Assembly (NCBI GenBank): GCA_034521495.1
Contig: JAXHMK010000002.1
Span: 49,348 to 113,347 of the forward strand
DNA: 64,000 nucleotides
Source of the DNA: Balneolaceae bacterium
Lineage (GTDB): Bacteria; Bacteroidota; Rhodothermia; Balneolales; Balneolaceae
Reading direction: 5' to 3'
Shown here: positions 1-8,188 of the stretch, in pieces
Layout of the letters: each line of letters opens with the position of its first letter
Numbering within the stretch: position 1 is the stretch's first letter
Made by a program: the position numbers and the translations under genes
Notes under the pieces: model-generated
Database searches by the model: none
What the model was told of the DNA's origin: nothing
The model's input: the letters and a program-made list of their open reading frames with translations, nothing else

Positions 1-2805
1 TATGTCGAGGGTACCAAAAATTTCAGGCTGTATCCAACACCGGATGAACTGAATTCATCAACTGTAACGGCACTCTTTGAAGATTCTTCCGGCCGGTTAT
101 TTATCGCTTCCGATAACGGTTTTTTTATTGAAGAAAATGGCGAATGGAGATCTTATAGTAACAGCGATTTCGAGGGAGCAAACCGTATTCGAACAGCAGA
201 AGAAGCTCCCAATGGAGATGTTTGGTTTGGGACGAACGGTTCCGGAATTGTTCGGTTGGATGGGAATGAGTTTACCACCTTTACTACGAGCGATGGCCTC
301 TCCAGTAACCTGATACGATCCATTTTTATTGAAGAAAGCCAGGGAGAAATGAATTTGTGGATCGGGACCGAAGATCGCGGACTCATTCACACAATTTGGA
401 GTGAAAATTCAGATAGCCTCGGACAAATTACATTGATGGATCGTTCTGACGGGCTTTTCGACAATGTGATTCATTCGATTGTAGATGACCAAAATGGGAA
501 ATTCTGGATGAGCACGAACCGCGGAATTTTTTGGGTCCAAAAATCAGAGCTTTATGATTTTACGGCTGGGGAGATTTCTGAAATTCGATCCACATCCTAC
601 AATGAAGATAACGGAATGAACAACCGGGAAGCGAACGGAGGTATTTTTCCGTCAGGAGTTCGCTCGTCTGATGGAAGGCTTTGGTTTCCCACGCAGGATG
701 GAGTGGTGGTGGTAGATCCCACATCGGTCAACAGGAATGCGCTTCCTCCAAAAGTTGTGATTGAGCAGGCAGAGGCGGATACATCTGTCTTCAACATGCC
801 AGAAGAGATCTCGCTGGAAGCCACTCAACGGGACCTTACCATTCAGTACACCGGGCTGAGCTACATGGTTCCGGAGGAGGTGCAATTCAGGTATCGAATC
901 AAAGAGTTGAATGAAAACTGGACGGAGGCTGGAACTCGGCGAGAAGCATTTTACACAAATCTACCCAAAGGAAATTTTACGTTCCAGGTTACGGCCGCAA
1001 ATAATAATGGGTCCTGGAATGAATATCCCGCTGAACTGGCTATTACCGTTGCTCCCTATTTTTACGAAACAACGTGGTTTCTCATTTTATGCGCTTTTTT
1101 GATTACTGGACTGGTACTTGGCATTTTTCAATGGCGGATGCATCGCCTTAAGATGGAAGAGAAAAGACTGAAAGTGAAGGTGAGTGAACGCACAAAAGAG
1201 TTGCGTGAAGAGAAAAAGAAAACCGAGCAACAGGCAGAAGATCTGAAAGAATTAGATCGTGCCAAGTCCAGGTTTTTTGCAAATGTGAGCCATGAATTCA
1301 GAACACCTCTAACGTTGATTTTAAATCCTCTTCAGCAGTTGTTGGAGAATAAAAAAGGGCTTAAAGATAAAGAGAGAGAGAAAATGGAGATGATGCTCCG
1401 CAATGGTCAGCGGTTGATGCGCCTGATCAACCAGATTTTGGATATTGTAAAACTGGAAACCGGCAAGATGAGTTTAAATCTCCAACCCATAAATATGGTG
1501 GAGTTTTCTGAGGAAACGCTGAAGATGTTTCGCCCGATTGCGGATCAAAGAGAGATAGAACTGCATTTTACATCGGAGTTAAATGAATCCTATGTGAAGG
1601 CAGACTTTCAAAAAATGGAACAGGTGTTGGGAAATTTGATTGCTAATGCCGTAAAATTTACACCGGAACATGGAGATGTATCCGTTCGGGTTTTTGAGGA
1701 GGGAAATGAAATCCGAATAGATATACAGGATACCGGAAAGGGGATACCACCCGAAAAAATGGATAAGATATTCGGCCGGTTTTACCAGGTTGATGAATCC
1801 GATACCCGAACTTCTGAAGGGCTTGGAATTGGATTGGCTCTCTGCAAAGAGTTGATTGATTTGCATGATGGAACCTTGACCGTAAGGAGTGAAGAGGGGG
1901 AAGGTGTTTGTATGCAAATCAGCCTTCAAAAAACTGCTGTGAAAGGGAAAAAACCTTCCCAGAAATTAGTCGATGAGTTTAAAACGAATGAGAGTTCAAC
2001 CGATGAAGTCACTGAGTTTTTTAGAAAGGAATCAGCAGATCAAGAATCAAGTTACAGGCGTCCCGAAGATCGGACAAATATTCTGATTGTGGAAGATAAT
2101 CGTGATATGCGATCCTATATCCAATCGGTTTTAGAGTCAGAATTTCATATCAAAACGGCAAAAAACGGGGAAGAGGCTTTGGAGAAAATTGATCAATCGC
2201 CGCCCGACCTGATTGTTGCTGATATTATGATGCCGGTGATGGACGGGTTTACTTTCAGCCAAAAACTGAGGGAAGATCCGCTTCATAAAAACATTCCGCC
2301 GCTGTTCCTCACAGCCCGATCCGGCGAAGAAAATGAAATTGAAAGCCTGGAAGAAGGTGGCGATGACTACTTGTCCAAACCGTTCCGGCCGGATGTGCTA
2401 AAGGCGAGGATTTTATCACTTTTAAATATGCAACAAAGGCTTCGTGAGAAGTTAGTATCTAAACAATCAAATGCTGGAAATTCTTTACCGGATGATTGGC
2501 TGAAACGATTCAATTATCATATTGAGCAAAATCTGGATAACCCTGATTTTGGGATTTCTGAACTTTCAGAGTTGATGCATGTAGAGCGGACCCAGTTGTA
2601 CAGAAAATGCAAGAAGTTTACGGATCAGTCTCCTCAAAAAATGCTAACAGAAGCAAAATTAAATCGAGCTAAGAAACTGATTTCCGCCGGGCATGATAAT
2701 TTTTCTGAAGTGGCCTATGCATGCGGATTTAATAGCTTATCGTACTTCAGCCGGAGGTTTAAAAAGCGTTTTGGATTTCCGCCCTCGGAATTACACAACC
2801 GGTGA
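1..2805 (+). CDS. Hybrid two-component system sensor/response regulator (HTCS), 5'-truncated
   Basis: The frame is open from base 1, so the gene starts outside the window; 934 residues are visible. Domains in order: two-component propeller repeats (about 1-250, recurring W-F/I-G-T and G-L motifs), a Y_Y_Y domain (about 279-340), one membrane helix (about 357-379), a coiled coil, a HisKA domain with SHEFRTP (His431 of the visible chain), a HATPase with DTGKGIPPE and GLGIGLALCKEL, a receiver domain with phospho-acceptor Asp in VADIMMPVMDG (Asp741), and a C-terminal AraC-type HTH (about 845-934). In this family a periplasmic propeller senses a ligand, often a glycan breakdown product, and the cytoplasmic AraC domain activates nearby uptake genes. 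No SusCD or glycoside hydrolase lies downstream here, so the target genes are either upstream of the window or distant. The architecture is certain; the ligand is unknown. Confidence 0.95.
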   Translation, partial: YVEGTKNFRLYPTPDELNSSTVTALFEDSSGRLFIASDNGFFIEENGEWRSYSNSDFEGANRIRTAEEAPNGDVWFGTNGSGIVRLDGNEFTTFTTSDGLSSNLIRSIFIEESQGEMNLWIGTEDRGLIHTIWSENSDSLGQITLMDRSDGLFDNVIHSIVDDQNGKFWMSTNRGIFWVQKSELYDFTAGEISEIRSTSYNEDNGMNNREANGGIFPSGVRSSDGRLWFPTQDGVVVVDPTSVNRNALPPKVVIEQAEADTSVFNMPEEISLEATQRDLTIQYTGLSYMVPEEVQFRYRIKELNENWTEAGTRREAFYTNLPKGNFTFQVTAANNNGSWNEYPAELAITVAPYFYETTWFLILCAFLITGLVLGIFQWRMHRLKMEEKRLKVKVSERTKELREEKKKTEQQAEDLKELDRAKSRFFANVSHEFRTPLTLILNPLQQLLENKKGLKDKEREKMEMMLRNGQRLMRLINQILDIVKLETGKMSLNLQPINMVEFSEETLKMFRPIADQREIELHFTSELNESYVKADFQKMEQVLGNLIANAVKFTPEHGDVSVRVFEEGNEIRIDIQDTGKGIPPEKMDKIFGRFYQVDESDTRTSEGLGIGLALCKELIDLHDGTLTVRSEEGEGVCMQISLQKTAVKGKKPSQKLVDEFKTNESSTDEVTEFFRKESADQESSYRRPEDRTNILIVEDNRDMRSYIQSVLESEFHIKTAKNGEEALEKIDQSPPDLIVADIMMPVMDGFTFSQKLREDPLHKNIPPLFLTARSGEENEIESLEEGGDDYLSKPFRPDVLKARILSLLNMQQRLREKLVSKQSNAGNSLPDDWLKRFNYHIEQNLDNPDFGISELSELMHVERTQLYRKCKKFTDQSPQKMLTEAKLNRAKKLISAGHDNFSEVAYACGFNSLSYFSRRFKKRFGFPPSELHNR

Positions 2806-2841
2806 TTAATCAATTTCCGAGGAATAAAAAGTTTTGAAGAG

Positions 2842-3234
2842 TTAAGACTCAGCTTTTACTTCAATCACATAAGAAGTCATTTCTTTGATAGCTGGATTTT
2901 TGCCGCCTCGTAGTTTATAAACTTCAGAAAACGAATTATTTGGTCTGTCTTTCCGGCGGATAATTCCCTCCATTGCGCAGGATTTTCCATTCGTAATGAT
3001 ATGATTGAGCTCGAGTTCTGTGATCGTTGTACTATCCATCCCATCGAGATACTTTTTAAAGTTGTCTATTCCTTTGATCTTCTTTTCTCCCATGATCTGC
3101 CAGGTAATATTATTCGTCACATAGTTTGACAGTGCATCAAGATCCTTGTTGACAAAAGCCGTTTTAAAGTCCCGAAGCAGGATTTTATTCGGTGCATTTC
3201 CACAATCTTCTTCAACTATAACTTTGATACTCAT
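2842..3234 (-). CDS. NTF2/SnoaL-like small protein
   Basis: This 130-residue protein has the look of a SnoaL/NTF2-like fold: an N-terminal helix with FKTAFVNKDLDALSNYV, then a W-x-I-x-G segment, KGIDNFKKYL, and C-terminal strands ending in KEMTSYVIEVKAES. Such proteins bind small ligands or act as isomerase-like enzymes, but members cannot be assigned a reaction from sequence. It is the last gene of a minus-strand run of small genes (VOC, DUF1801, VOC/NTF2 remnants). Its C-terminal motif KEMTSYVIE is closely matched by the adjacent upstream fragment (KEMTSYAIEIDE), so the locus once held two related NTF2 genes. Function unknown; a soluble cytoplasmic protein is likely, as no signal peptide is seen. 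Confidence 0.7.
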   Translation of the reverse strand: MSIKVIVEEDCGNAPNKILLRDFKTAFVNKDLDALSNYVTNNITWQIMGEKKIKGIDNFKKYLDGMDSTTITELELNHIITNGKSCAMEGIIRRKDRPNNSFSEVYKLRGGKNPAIKEMTSYVIEVKAES

Positions 3235-3238
3235 AGCT

Positions 3239-3385
3239 CTACTCGTCTATTTCAATTGCATATGAAGTCATCTCTTTGATCTTTGGGTCCGAGAATCCAT
3301 CGAAGGAATAAATATCACAAAACGCATAGATTTTTCCGTCTGCTGATTTCATCAAACCATTCACAGCCGCCGAATATCCGTAATT
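3239..3385 (-). pseudogene. C-terminal remnant of a second NTF2-like gene
   Basis: A 48-codon open stretch on the minus strand ends at a TAG (3239-3241) and carries GLMKSADGKIYAFCDIYSF followed by KEMTSYAIEIDE. The last part matches the C-terminus of the intact NTF2-like protein just downstream (KEMTSYVIEVKAES). It has no start codon and no N-terminal half. It is fused out of frame to the end of the truncated VOC gene (3361-3573), so this reads as a deletion that removed the 3' part of the VOC gene and the 5' part of this one. Confidence 0.7.
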
Positions 3386-3573
3386 TCATGCTGCGAAGCA
3401 ATTTTAAATGTGCTTTTATCAAGAAGCATAATCGGCACTTTTTTCTCGCCTAATTCCATCGCGATCATGTTTTCCATTTCCCGGTCTTTAAATGAGAAAC
3501 CGATTTTAGCGAAGAATTCTTTAGATTTTTCAAGGTTTTTTACCGGAAGATTCAGCCATAGTTCTTTCGTCAT
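3361..3573 (-). pseudogene. Truncated VOC (glyoxalase/bleomycin-resistance) family gene
   Basis: The 70-residue product starts like a full VOC-family protein: MTKELWLNLPVKNLEKSKEF, then FFAKIGFSF and VPIMLLDKSTF. It stops at residue 70 after HEITDIRRL, where members of this subfamily normally continue to about 120-135 residues with the second beta-alpha-beta-beta-beta module. The following sequence, in another frame, belongs to an NTF2-like protein. An expressed half-domain would be unlikely to fold alone, so I call it a pseudogene, though a short product could still be made. Confidence 0.7.
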
Positions 3574-3603
3574 AATTCAATGATAAGGCTAATGTTTATG
3601 TTT

Positions 3604-3978
3604 CTAAGATTTCCAGTTCACGCCTTTCTTTTTGCTTTCCCAGTCCCGGTATTGGGTAATTTTGGTGATCAGCTCGGTTGGAAGCGGCTCATTATATGGA
3701 AATTGAATAGAGCCTGACCCTGTTCTATAACTCTTTAGTTCGTCTTCAAACTCTTCCAGGGTACTGGGTGTAGAGTAAAACCCAATGTGATTTTTGAACC
3801 CTCCGAACATCACTAAAATTCTGCCATCTACAAAAGCCGGCCGGTTCCATTTCATCTCCTCATTGGCTTCTGGAATTGCTTTCTGGATTGTTTTCCGGAT
3901 TTTCTGCAATTTTCTCTGAACATCTTTCGGAAAAGTGTTTATATAATCATCAATTGTTTTTGATTTATTTGTTGACAT
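3604..3978 (-). CDS. DUF1801 (YdhG-like) domain protein
   Basis: The 124-residue protein matches the DUF1801/YdhG pattern: TIDDYINTFPKDVQRKLQKI, AIPEANEEMKWNRPAF, FGGFKNHIGFYSTP and the C-terminal IQFPYNEPLPTELITKI. These small soluble alpha/beta proteins are common in Bacteroidota and Firmicutes and have no established biochemical role; some relatives bind iron. The gene ends in a run of minus-strand small genes and its start lies only three bases after the stop of the amber-interrupted VOC gene (3982-4530), which suggests a shared transcript. Family call is firm, function unknown. Confidence 0.85.
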   Translation of the reverse strand: MSTNKSKTIDDYINTFPKDVQRKLQKIRKTIQKAIPEANEEMKWNRPAFVDGRILVMFGGFKNHIGFYSTPSTLEEFEDELKSYRTGSGSIQFPYNEPLPTELITKITQYRDWESKKKGVNWKS

Positions 3979-3981
3979 CGT

Positions 3982-4530
3982 TCAACTTTTCTCATAGGCT
4001 TTTTGAAGTTCAGCAATATCCAGTTTTTTCATCTTCAGCATAGCATCCATCATTCGTTCGCTTTCTTCAGTGGCCGGACCGCTCATCAAATCTTCAATCA
4101 TGGTTGGCACAATCTGCTAGGATAACCCGTATTTGTCCTTTAGCCATCCGCATTGCTCGGCTTGTGGATCGACTGGGAGTTTTTCCCAGTAATAATCGAT
4201 CCCTTTCTAGGATTCGCAATTTACAACCAGCGAAATCGCTTCATTGAATTTGAAATGTGGACCTCCGTTCAGCGCCTGGAAACAGCGTTCGTTGAGCTCA
4301 AAATCAACCGTTAATACAGTGCCAGCTTTTTGTCTGTGAATTTCATGGCCCACATTGCCATAGTAACTGGTTTTCAAGATCTTTGAATTTTTAAAGATGG
4401 AGGTATAAAACTTGGCTGCTTCTTCGGCTTGGTCATCAAACCAAAGGCAGGTTGTTATTTTTGGAAATCCATTTATATTCTTGATTTGATCATTATTTAG
4501 GGGAGAACTACTGTTAAATCGAATATCCAT
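3982..4530 (-). pseudogene. PhnB-like VOC family gene interrupted by two in-frame TAG codons
   Basis: The first 107 codons encode the N-terminal part of a PhnB-like VOC protein (FPKITTCLWFDDQAEEAAKF, GGPHFKFNEAISLVVNCES). The frame then meets TAG at 4207-4209 and continues in frame with KGIDYYWEKL, QCGWLKDKYGLS, a second TAG at 4117-4119, then QIVPTMIEDL to a TGA at 3982-3984. Family members have a glutamine- or acid-type residue at the first position and Trp at the second (GLSWQIVP), so the two stops look like CAG to TAG and TGG to TAG transitions in an otherwise well-preserved gene of normal length (about 182 codons). No deletion is seen. Most likely a recent pseudogene. Confidence 0.8.
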
Positions 4531-4670
4531 GGTTGAGTATGATTGTCAATAAAAAATATTTCTGTTTATAAAATCCGTATTCCAGTTTTTATGAAGCAGC
4601 TGAAGTTTAAACTTTACAATCTATTCGTGTAAATTTTGGGTGAAAGGATGAACCGCCAAAACTTAACACC

Positions 4671-4979
4671 ATGCGAATTATAGCTATCGAAGTAGAAAAA
4701 CCAGGACTCAACAAGAGAGATTTTGTACCGCACCTGCGGGATGAAGCCAAACAAGGATGGGAGTTGTACAAGGAGGGATTTATCCGTGAGATGTACTTCC
4801 GGGATGATAAACCCGAAGCTGTATTGATTTTGGAAGCAAAAGATGTTGATCGGGCAAAAAAGAAATTATCAACTCTGCCTCTCGTTAAAAACGGGCTCAT
4901 TACTTTTGAGTTGATACCTTTGAAACCCTATTACGGATTTGAACGGCTTTTTGGAAATGATGGGAAGAAATCAGTTTAA
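4671..4979 (+). CDS. Small dimeric alpha/beta-barrel protein (YCII / muconolactone isomerase-like)
   Basis: The 102-residue protein begins MRIIAIEVEKPGLNKRDFVP and continues with FIREMYFRDDKPEAVLILEA, KKKLSTLPLVKNGLITFELI and PLKPYYGFERLF. The pattern of a beta strand, a helix carrying W-x-L-Y-x-x-G-x-I-R, a strand with the F-R-x-D turn, and a second helix fits the ferredoxin-like dimeric alpha/beta-barrel superfamily that includes YCII and muconolactone isomerase proteins. It is a single gene opposite in direction to its neighbours, lying between the small-gene run and the tRNA cluster. No catalytic assignment is possible from the sequence. Confidence 0.6.
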   Translation: MRIIAIEVEKPGLNKRDFVPHLRDEAKQGWELYKEGFIREMYFRDDKPEAVLILEAKDVDRAKKKLSTLPLVKNGLITFELIPLKPYYGFERLFGNDGKKSV

Positions 4980-4994
4980 AATAATCTTGGAGAG

Positions 4995-5067
4995 TACCGC
5001 GTACGGGATTTGAACCCGTGTTACCGCCGTGAAAGGGCGGCGTCCTAAACCCCTAGACGAACGCGGC
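4995..5067 (-). tRNA. tRNA-Glu (TTC), copy 1
   Basis: The reverse strand folds as a cloverleaf: acceptor GCCGCGT pairs with ACGCGGT (a G-U closing pair), anticodon stem CCGCC/GGCGG encloses the loop CTTTCAC with anticodon TTC, and the T arm is ACGGG-TTCAAAT-CCCGT. The discriminator is A and no CCA is encoded. It is identical over its 73 bases to the second copy at 5374-5446. Confidence 0.95.
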
Positions 5068-5120
5068 AGGTTAGAAGCTGAGATATGAGTAGTGAGAACA
5101 GATCGTCACAGCATGTGATA

Positions 5121-5174
5121 GCGCGAGCGTCTCGCTCGTGCTCTTATTTTTGGGCACAAGCGAGACGCTTGCGC
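5121..5174. repeat. REP-like paired palindrome inside the tRNA cluster
   Basis: Two 21-base arms (5121-5141 and 5154-5174) form an inverted repeat with 19 of 21 positions matching and 12 bases between them. Each arm also contains its own small palindrome, GCGAG-CGT-CTCGC. GC-rich paired mini-palindromes in intergenic DNA are the hallmark of REP/BIME elements, which in other bacteria are mobilised by TnpA-REP (RAYT) transposases. No such transposase is in this window. Confidence 0.75.
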
Positions 5175-5198
5175 CAATCGAATTTTACATCTCAAAAG

Positions 5199-5273
5199 GG
5201 AGCCTGATGGGATTTGAACCCACGGCCTCCAGGGCCACAACCTGGCGCTCTAACCAACTGAGCTACAAGCTCC
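5199..5273 (-). tRNA. tRNA-His (GTG)
   Basis: The minus strand gives a cloverleaf whose anticodon loop TTGTGGC lies between CCAGG and CCTGG, giving anticodon GTG. The 5' end has the extra G(-1) typical of tRNA-His, pairing with C73; the acceptor is otherwise GAGCTTG with CAGGCTC. The D arm GCTCAGTTGGTTAGAGC and T arm with TTCAAAT are normal. CCA is not encoded. Confidence 0.95.
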
Positions 5274-5373
5274 ATACTTCAAAATTCCAATCATCAAATT
5301 ACAAATTCCAAAAGCGATTACGTTGGAATTTGGATATTGAAATTTGTGATTTCCTTCGCTTTGCGAAGGTTTG

Positions 5374-5446
5374 TACCGCGTACGGGATTTGAACCCGTGT
5401 TACCGCCGTGAAAGGGCGGCGTCCTAAACCCCTAGACGAACGCGGC
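5374..5446 (-). tRNA. tRNA-Glu (TTC), copy 2
   Basis: Same 73-base sequence as the tRNA-Glu at 4995-5067: anticodon TTC in loop CTTTCAC, discriminator A, no encoded CCA. A small hairpin (CCTTCGC-TTT-GCGAAGG, 5353-5369) lies just 3' of it on the minus strand. The duplicate flanks the tRNA-His gene on the other side from copy 1. Confidence 0.95.
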
Positions 5447-5537
5447 TAATCAGAAATGAGATCTTAAGATTTGAGTAATGAAAGAATAATCTCACATCTC
5501 AAATCTCACATCTCAAATCAATAATTCAAAAAAAAAG

Positions 5538-5608
5538 AGGCGACAGGCGGATTCGAACCGCCGTACGAGGTTTTGCAGACCTCTGCCTAACCACTCGGCC
5601 ATGTCGCC
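5538..5608 (-). tRNA. tRNA-Cys (GCA)
   Basis: Acceptor GGCGACA pairs with TGTCGCC; the anticodon arm GAGGT-CTGCAAA-ACCTC carries GCA; the T arm is GGCGG-TTCGAAT-CCGCC. The discriminator is T (U73), the known identity base of tRNA-Cys. CCA is not encoded. Confidence 0.95.
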
Positions 5609-5680
5609 TGGTAAATTCGCCTCTGAATAATCTGTATAACAAATTAATGTTTATCAATCATTCAAATCAAGTAACCTTCG

Positions 5681-5754
5681 TACGCCCAACAGGAGTCGAA
5701 CCTGTAACCTACGGCTTAGAAGGCCGTTGCTCTATCCAGTTGAGCTATGGGCGC
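5681..5754 (-). tRNA. tRNA-Arg (TCT)
   Basis: Acceptor GCGCCCA pairs with TGGGCGT; the anticodon arm ACGGC-CTTCTAA-GCCGT carries anticodon TCT, reading AGA/AGG; the T arm is ACAGG-TTCGACT-CCTGT. The discriminator is A and CCA is not encoded. It lies between tRNA-Cys and tRNA-Pro. Confidence 0.95.
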
Positions 5755-5844
5755 TAATTGGAATGAAGATTGTAGAGTGTTGAATGGCGAATTACAATCG
5801 CGCCCGCAATGAATTCAACATTCACAATTCAACCTTCCTAAATG

Positions 5845-5918
5845 TCGGGGAGACAGGATTTGAACCTGCGACCCTTCGCTCCCAAAGCGAATGCGCTACC
5901 GGCCTGCGCCACTCCCCG
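5845..5918 (-). tRNA. tRNA-Pro (TGG)
   Basis: Acceptor CGGGGAG pairs with CTCCCCG; the anticodon arm TTCGC-TTTGGGA-GCGAA carries TGG; the T arm is GCAGG-TTCAAAT-CCTGT. The discriminator is A. It is the first gene of the six-tRNA minus-strand cluster in transcription order. Confidence 0.95.
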
Positions 5919-6018
5919 AAATACCTGTCAAAAATAACTGACAAGGCTCTTCTGTATCAGAATGTCAAAAGAATCATAAGATAAAAGTTTTTGAATCTGA
6001 TTGCAATTTCAAAATGGG

Positions 6019-6990
6019 TTAAATTTCAGATTCTTTTACATCGTTCCACAGCTCGGAGAGGAATCCAATTGCATAAGCAGAAAGTTGGGTAAATGACGTG
6101 ATAATCGATAGAAGGGCAATTAAGATATTTTTTTCCTGGATCAATGAACTAATAAAAAGCAGAGCAGCGTAGAGTACATACAGCAGATAAAACTGGTTTA
6201 AAATATTCATATCCATAACCAGGAACAGTATTGAGAGAATCAGTCCAATAAAGAACAAAGTAGGGAAGAGGTGGACCGGTTTTACCTCATTGGGGTAAAA
6301 TCTTCGGATATTTATGCGAGCCCGCCCAAAAAAGTGAAGTTGCCAGAAAAACTGACGCAAATTTGTTCTCCGTTTATGGTAGACATAAGCATTTTCAATA
6401 AGAACTGATTTAAATCCATGTTTAATAATCCGAATGCTAAACTCTAAATCTTCACCCATTCGGGTAATCTTGTATCCGCCTGTTTTTGCATAAACCTCGC
6501 GGCTGATTCCCATATTAAAACTTCGAGGGTGGAAGCCTCCCAGGTTCTTTTTTAAGCCGCGTATTCCACCTGTTGTCAGGAATGAGGTCATACTGAAATT
6601 GATGGCCTTTTGAAGAGGTGAGAATGATGGATGAGCCCGATCAGGCCCGCCCCAGGCATCAACAGAGTGTTGGGCCAAAAATTCATTTACAGCTTCAAAA
6701 TAATGTTCCGGAATGATGCAGTCTGAATCAAATACTACAAAATAATCGCCATCCGCTCTCTCAAATCCGTAGTTTCTTGAAAATCCCTGTCCGCTGTTTT
6801 CTTTATAGTAATACGTGATGTCCAATAATTCAGAAAATTTCTTAACTACATCTTCAGAAGTTTTTTGGGAACCATCCTCTATGATTAGAACTTCAAAATT
6901 TGTGTAGGTTTGTTTAGTCAGACTCTCAAGAAGCTCATAAATTTCAACCGGTCGGTTGTACACCGGTATAATAATGGAGTAGAACATCAA
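6019..6990 (-). CDS. Family 2 glycosyltransferase with C-terminal membrane helices
   Basis: The 323-residue protein has a GT-A/GT2 catalytic domain: start SIIIPVYNRPVEIYELLESL, a nucleotide-binding LIIEDGS segment, the metal-binding D-x-D at Asp88-Ser-Asp90 (VVFDSDCI), and the base motif MGEDLEFSIRI. About three hydrophobic helices follow (roughly residues 243-320: FPTLFFIGLILSILFLVM and later), so it should sit in the inner membrane with its active site in the cytoplasm. GT2 enzymes of this form add sugars to lipid-linked or envelope glycans. The gene stands alone between the tRNA cluster and a divergent secreted-protein gene, so the acceptor cannot be inferred. Family confident, substrate unknown. 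Confidence 0.9.
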   Translation of the reverse strand: MMFYSIIIPVYNRPVEIYELLESLTKQTYTNFEVLIIEDGSQKTSEDVVKKFSELLDITYYYKENSGQGFSRNYGFERADGDYFVVFDSDCIIPEHYFEAVNEFLAQHSVDAWGGPDRAHPSFSPLQKAINFSMTSFLTTGGIRGLKKNLGGFHPRSFNMGISREVYAKTGGYKITRMGEDLEFSIRIIKHGFKSVLIENAYVYHKRRTNLRQFFWQLHFFGRARINIRRFYPNEVKPVHLFPTLFFIGLILSILFLVMDMNILNQFYLLYVLYAALLFISSLIQEKNILIALLSIITSFTQLSAYAIGFLSELWNDVKESEI

Positions 6991-7057
6991 TGCATTTCAT
7001 TACAAAATTCTCGTTCTTTAAGTGAATTTGAATATAACAACATTAACGGTTCATTCG

Positions 7058-8161
7058 ATGAAGTTTCTTCTCACAGTATTTATTTTAATAAGCTATTCAC
7101 CATTACTATTTGCTCAAACGTTAGTAATAGAACCCGATCCGGCTCAGAGTTCTTATACGGCTAACACATTTACAGCAGGGGAGGGCACCATAACAGTTAC
7201 CGGCAGCCAATTTGTTTTGGGGTCTGCTCAAATTGCCAATCCAGAGGCATGGTCGTTTTCATCATCAAACCAAAGAGCTTCTTTTTTGCAGAGGGGAAAT
7301 GGTATCAACCTAACAAGCTATACCGCAGTGGGCGATGTACTTGTCGATCAGAACCTTGAATTTTTCTCTCCATCTGATAATACCATTGATACTTACCAGT
7401 TTGATAATGGAGCAATTATATTGCGAGATAATGTAGCTAACTTTTCATTTTTGAATGCTAAAGGAGAGACATCATACCAGGTATCCAACAGCTCCGGGAG
7501 TACAGAAGGAGAACAGGAATCCCAATTGGTATCAGATCCAACCGGAAGTACGATTGTACTGTATAACCCCGTAATAGCGTATGGCTCTGAAACCGGATCG
7601 AGAGCTCAGTTGGTTTATGGCGAACAGGACAGTGAGGTGTTTTTCAATAGCAGGGAAGATGAGATCAGGAATGTTCGCGTAAGTAAAAATGGTGAGTTTA
7701 TTTCGATTGTAACTGCAGGATCAGCTGGGGGTATGGTTTATCTTTATGACCGATTTGGCAACGAACTTTTTCAAATTACAAGTGATGAAGATTTGATTGG
7801 GGCAACGTTGAGTGAAAATGCGACACATCTGACGATCTACTCAAGCGGCAGGGTACAGGTATATGAGGTGCCAAGCGGCCAGCGTCTTGGAAGTGCATCA
7901 TCCAGGAGTTCCATTGTTTTTGCAGGGTATGATCCCGATGCTCAAACGATCATCGCCCTCGGTGGTTCGCGAAATGGATTGAGGATTGAAGAACCTGAGA
8001 TTACGGCTGTTAGCATATCTCAGCGGGAAATTGCACGTGATGAGATACCATTCTCAATTTCTACTTTAGATTTGAGTCGATTAGATATTATAACAACCGG
8101 TTCTAATTCTTATGAAATTTCCGGATTAAACCGTGATCTGTTTGTTGATGTAGCTTTTTAA
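7058..8161 (+). CDS. Secreted beta-propeller-like hypothetical protein
   Basis: The frame is open from an upstream ATG at 7022, but the ATG at 7058 puts a clean Sec signal peptide at the N-terminus (MKFLLTVFILISYSPLLFAQ), so I place the start there, giving 367 residues. The mature part is rich in beta-strand segments with repeats of the type V-x-x-S-x-x-G-x-x-x-x-I (NVRVSKNGEFISIVTAGSAG, GATLSENATHLTIYSSGRVQ), like WD40/YVTN-type propeller blades. No catalytic motif or T9SS/Por secretion tail is seen. Neighbours give no hint: a divergent glycosyltransferase upstream and a repeat element downstream. It is probably periplasmic or exported; function unknown. Confidence 0.75.
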   Translation: MKFLLTVFILISYSPLLFAQTLVIEPDPAQSSYTANTFTAGEGTITVTGSQFVLGSAQIANPEAWSFSSSNQRASFLQRGNGINLTSYTAVGDVLVDQNLEFFSPSDNTIDTYQFDNGAIILRDNVANFSFLNAKGETSYQVSNSSGSTEGEQESQLVSDPTGSTIVLYNPVIAYGSETGSRAQLVYGEQDSEVFFNSREDEIRNVRVSKNGEFISIVTAGSAGGMVYLYDRFGNELFQITSDEDLIGATLSENATHLTIYSSGRVQVYEVPSGQRLGSASSRSSIVFAGYDPDAQTIIALGGSRNGLRIEEPEITAVSISQREIARDEIPFSISTLDLSRLDIITTGSNSYEISGLNRDLFVDVAF

Positions 8162-8188
8162 ATTCTTTTTTCCTGAGACGCTTCATGA

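Noticed and set aside
3982..4530. Genome-wide reassignment of TAG to a sense codon
   Set aside because: Other intact genes in the window end in TAG (for example nuoN at 39295-39297), and the two TAGs in the VOC gene replace different residue types.
5138..5392. Plus-strand ORF over the tRNA cluster
   Set aside because: It overlaps tRNA-His, part of tRNA-Glu and the REP palindrome; its product is antisense tRNA sequence.
5784..5984. Plus-strand ORF over tRNA-Pro
   Set aside because: The reading is the complement of the tRNA gene with no coding signal.
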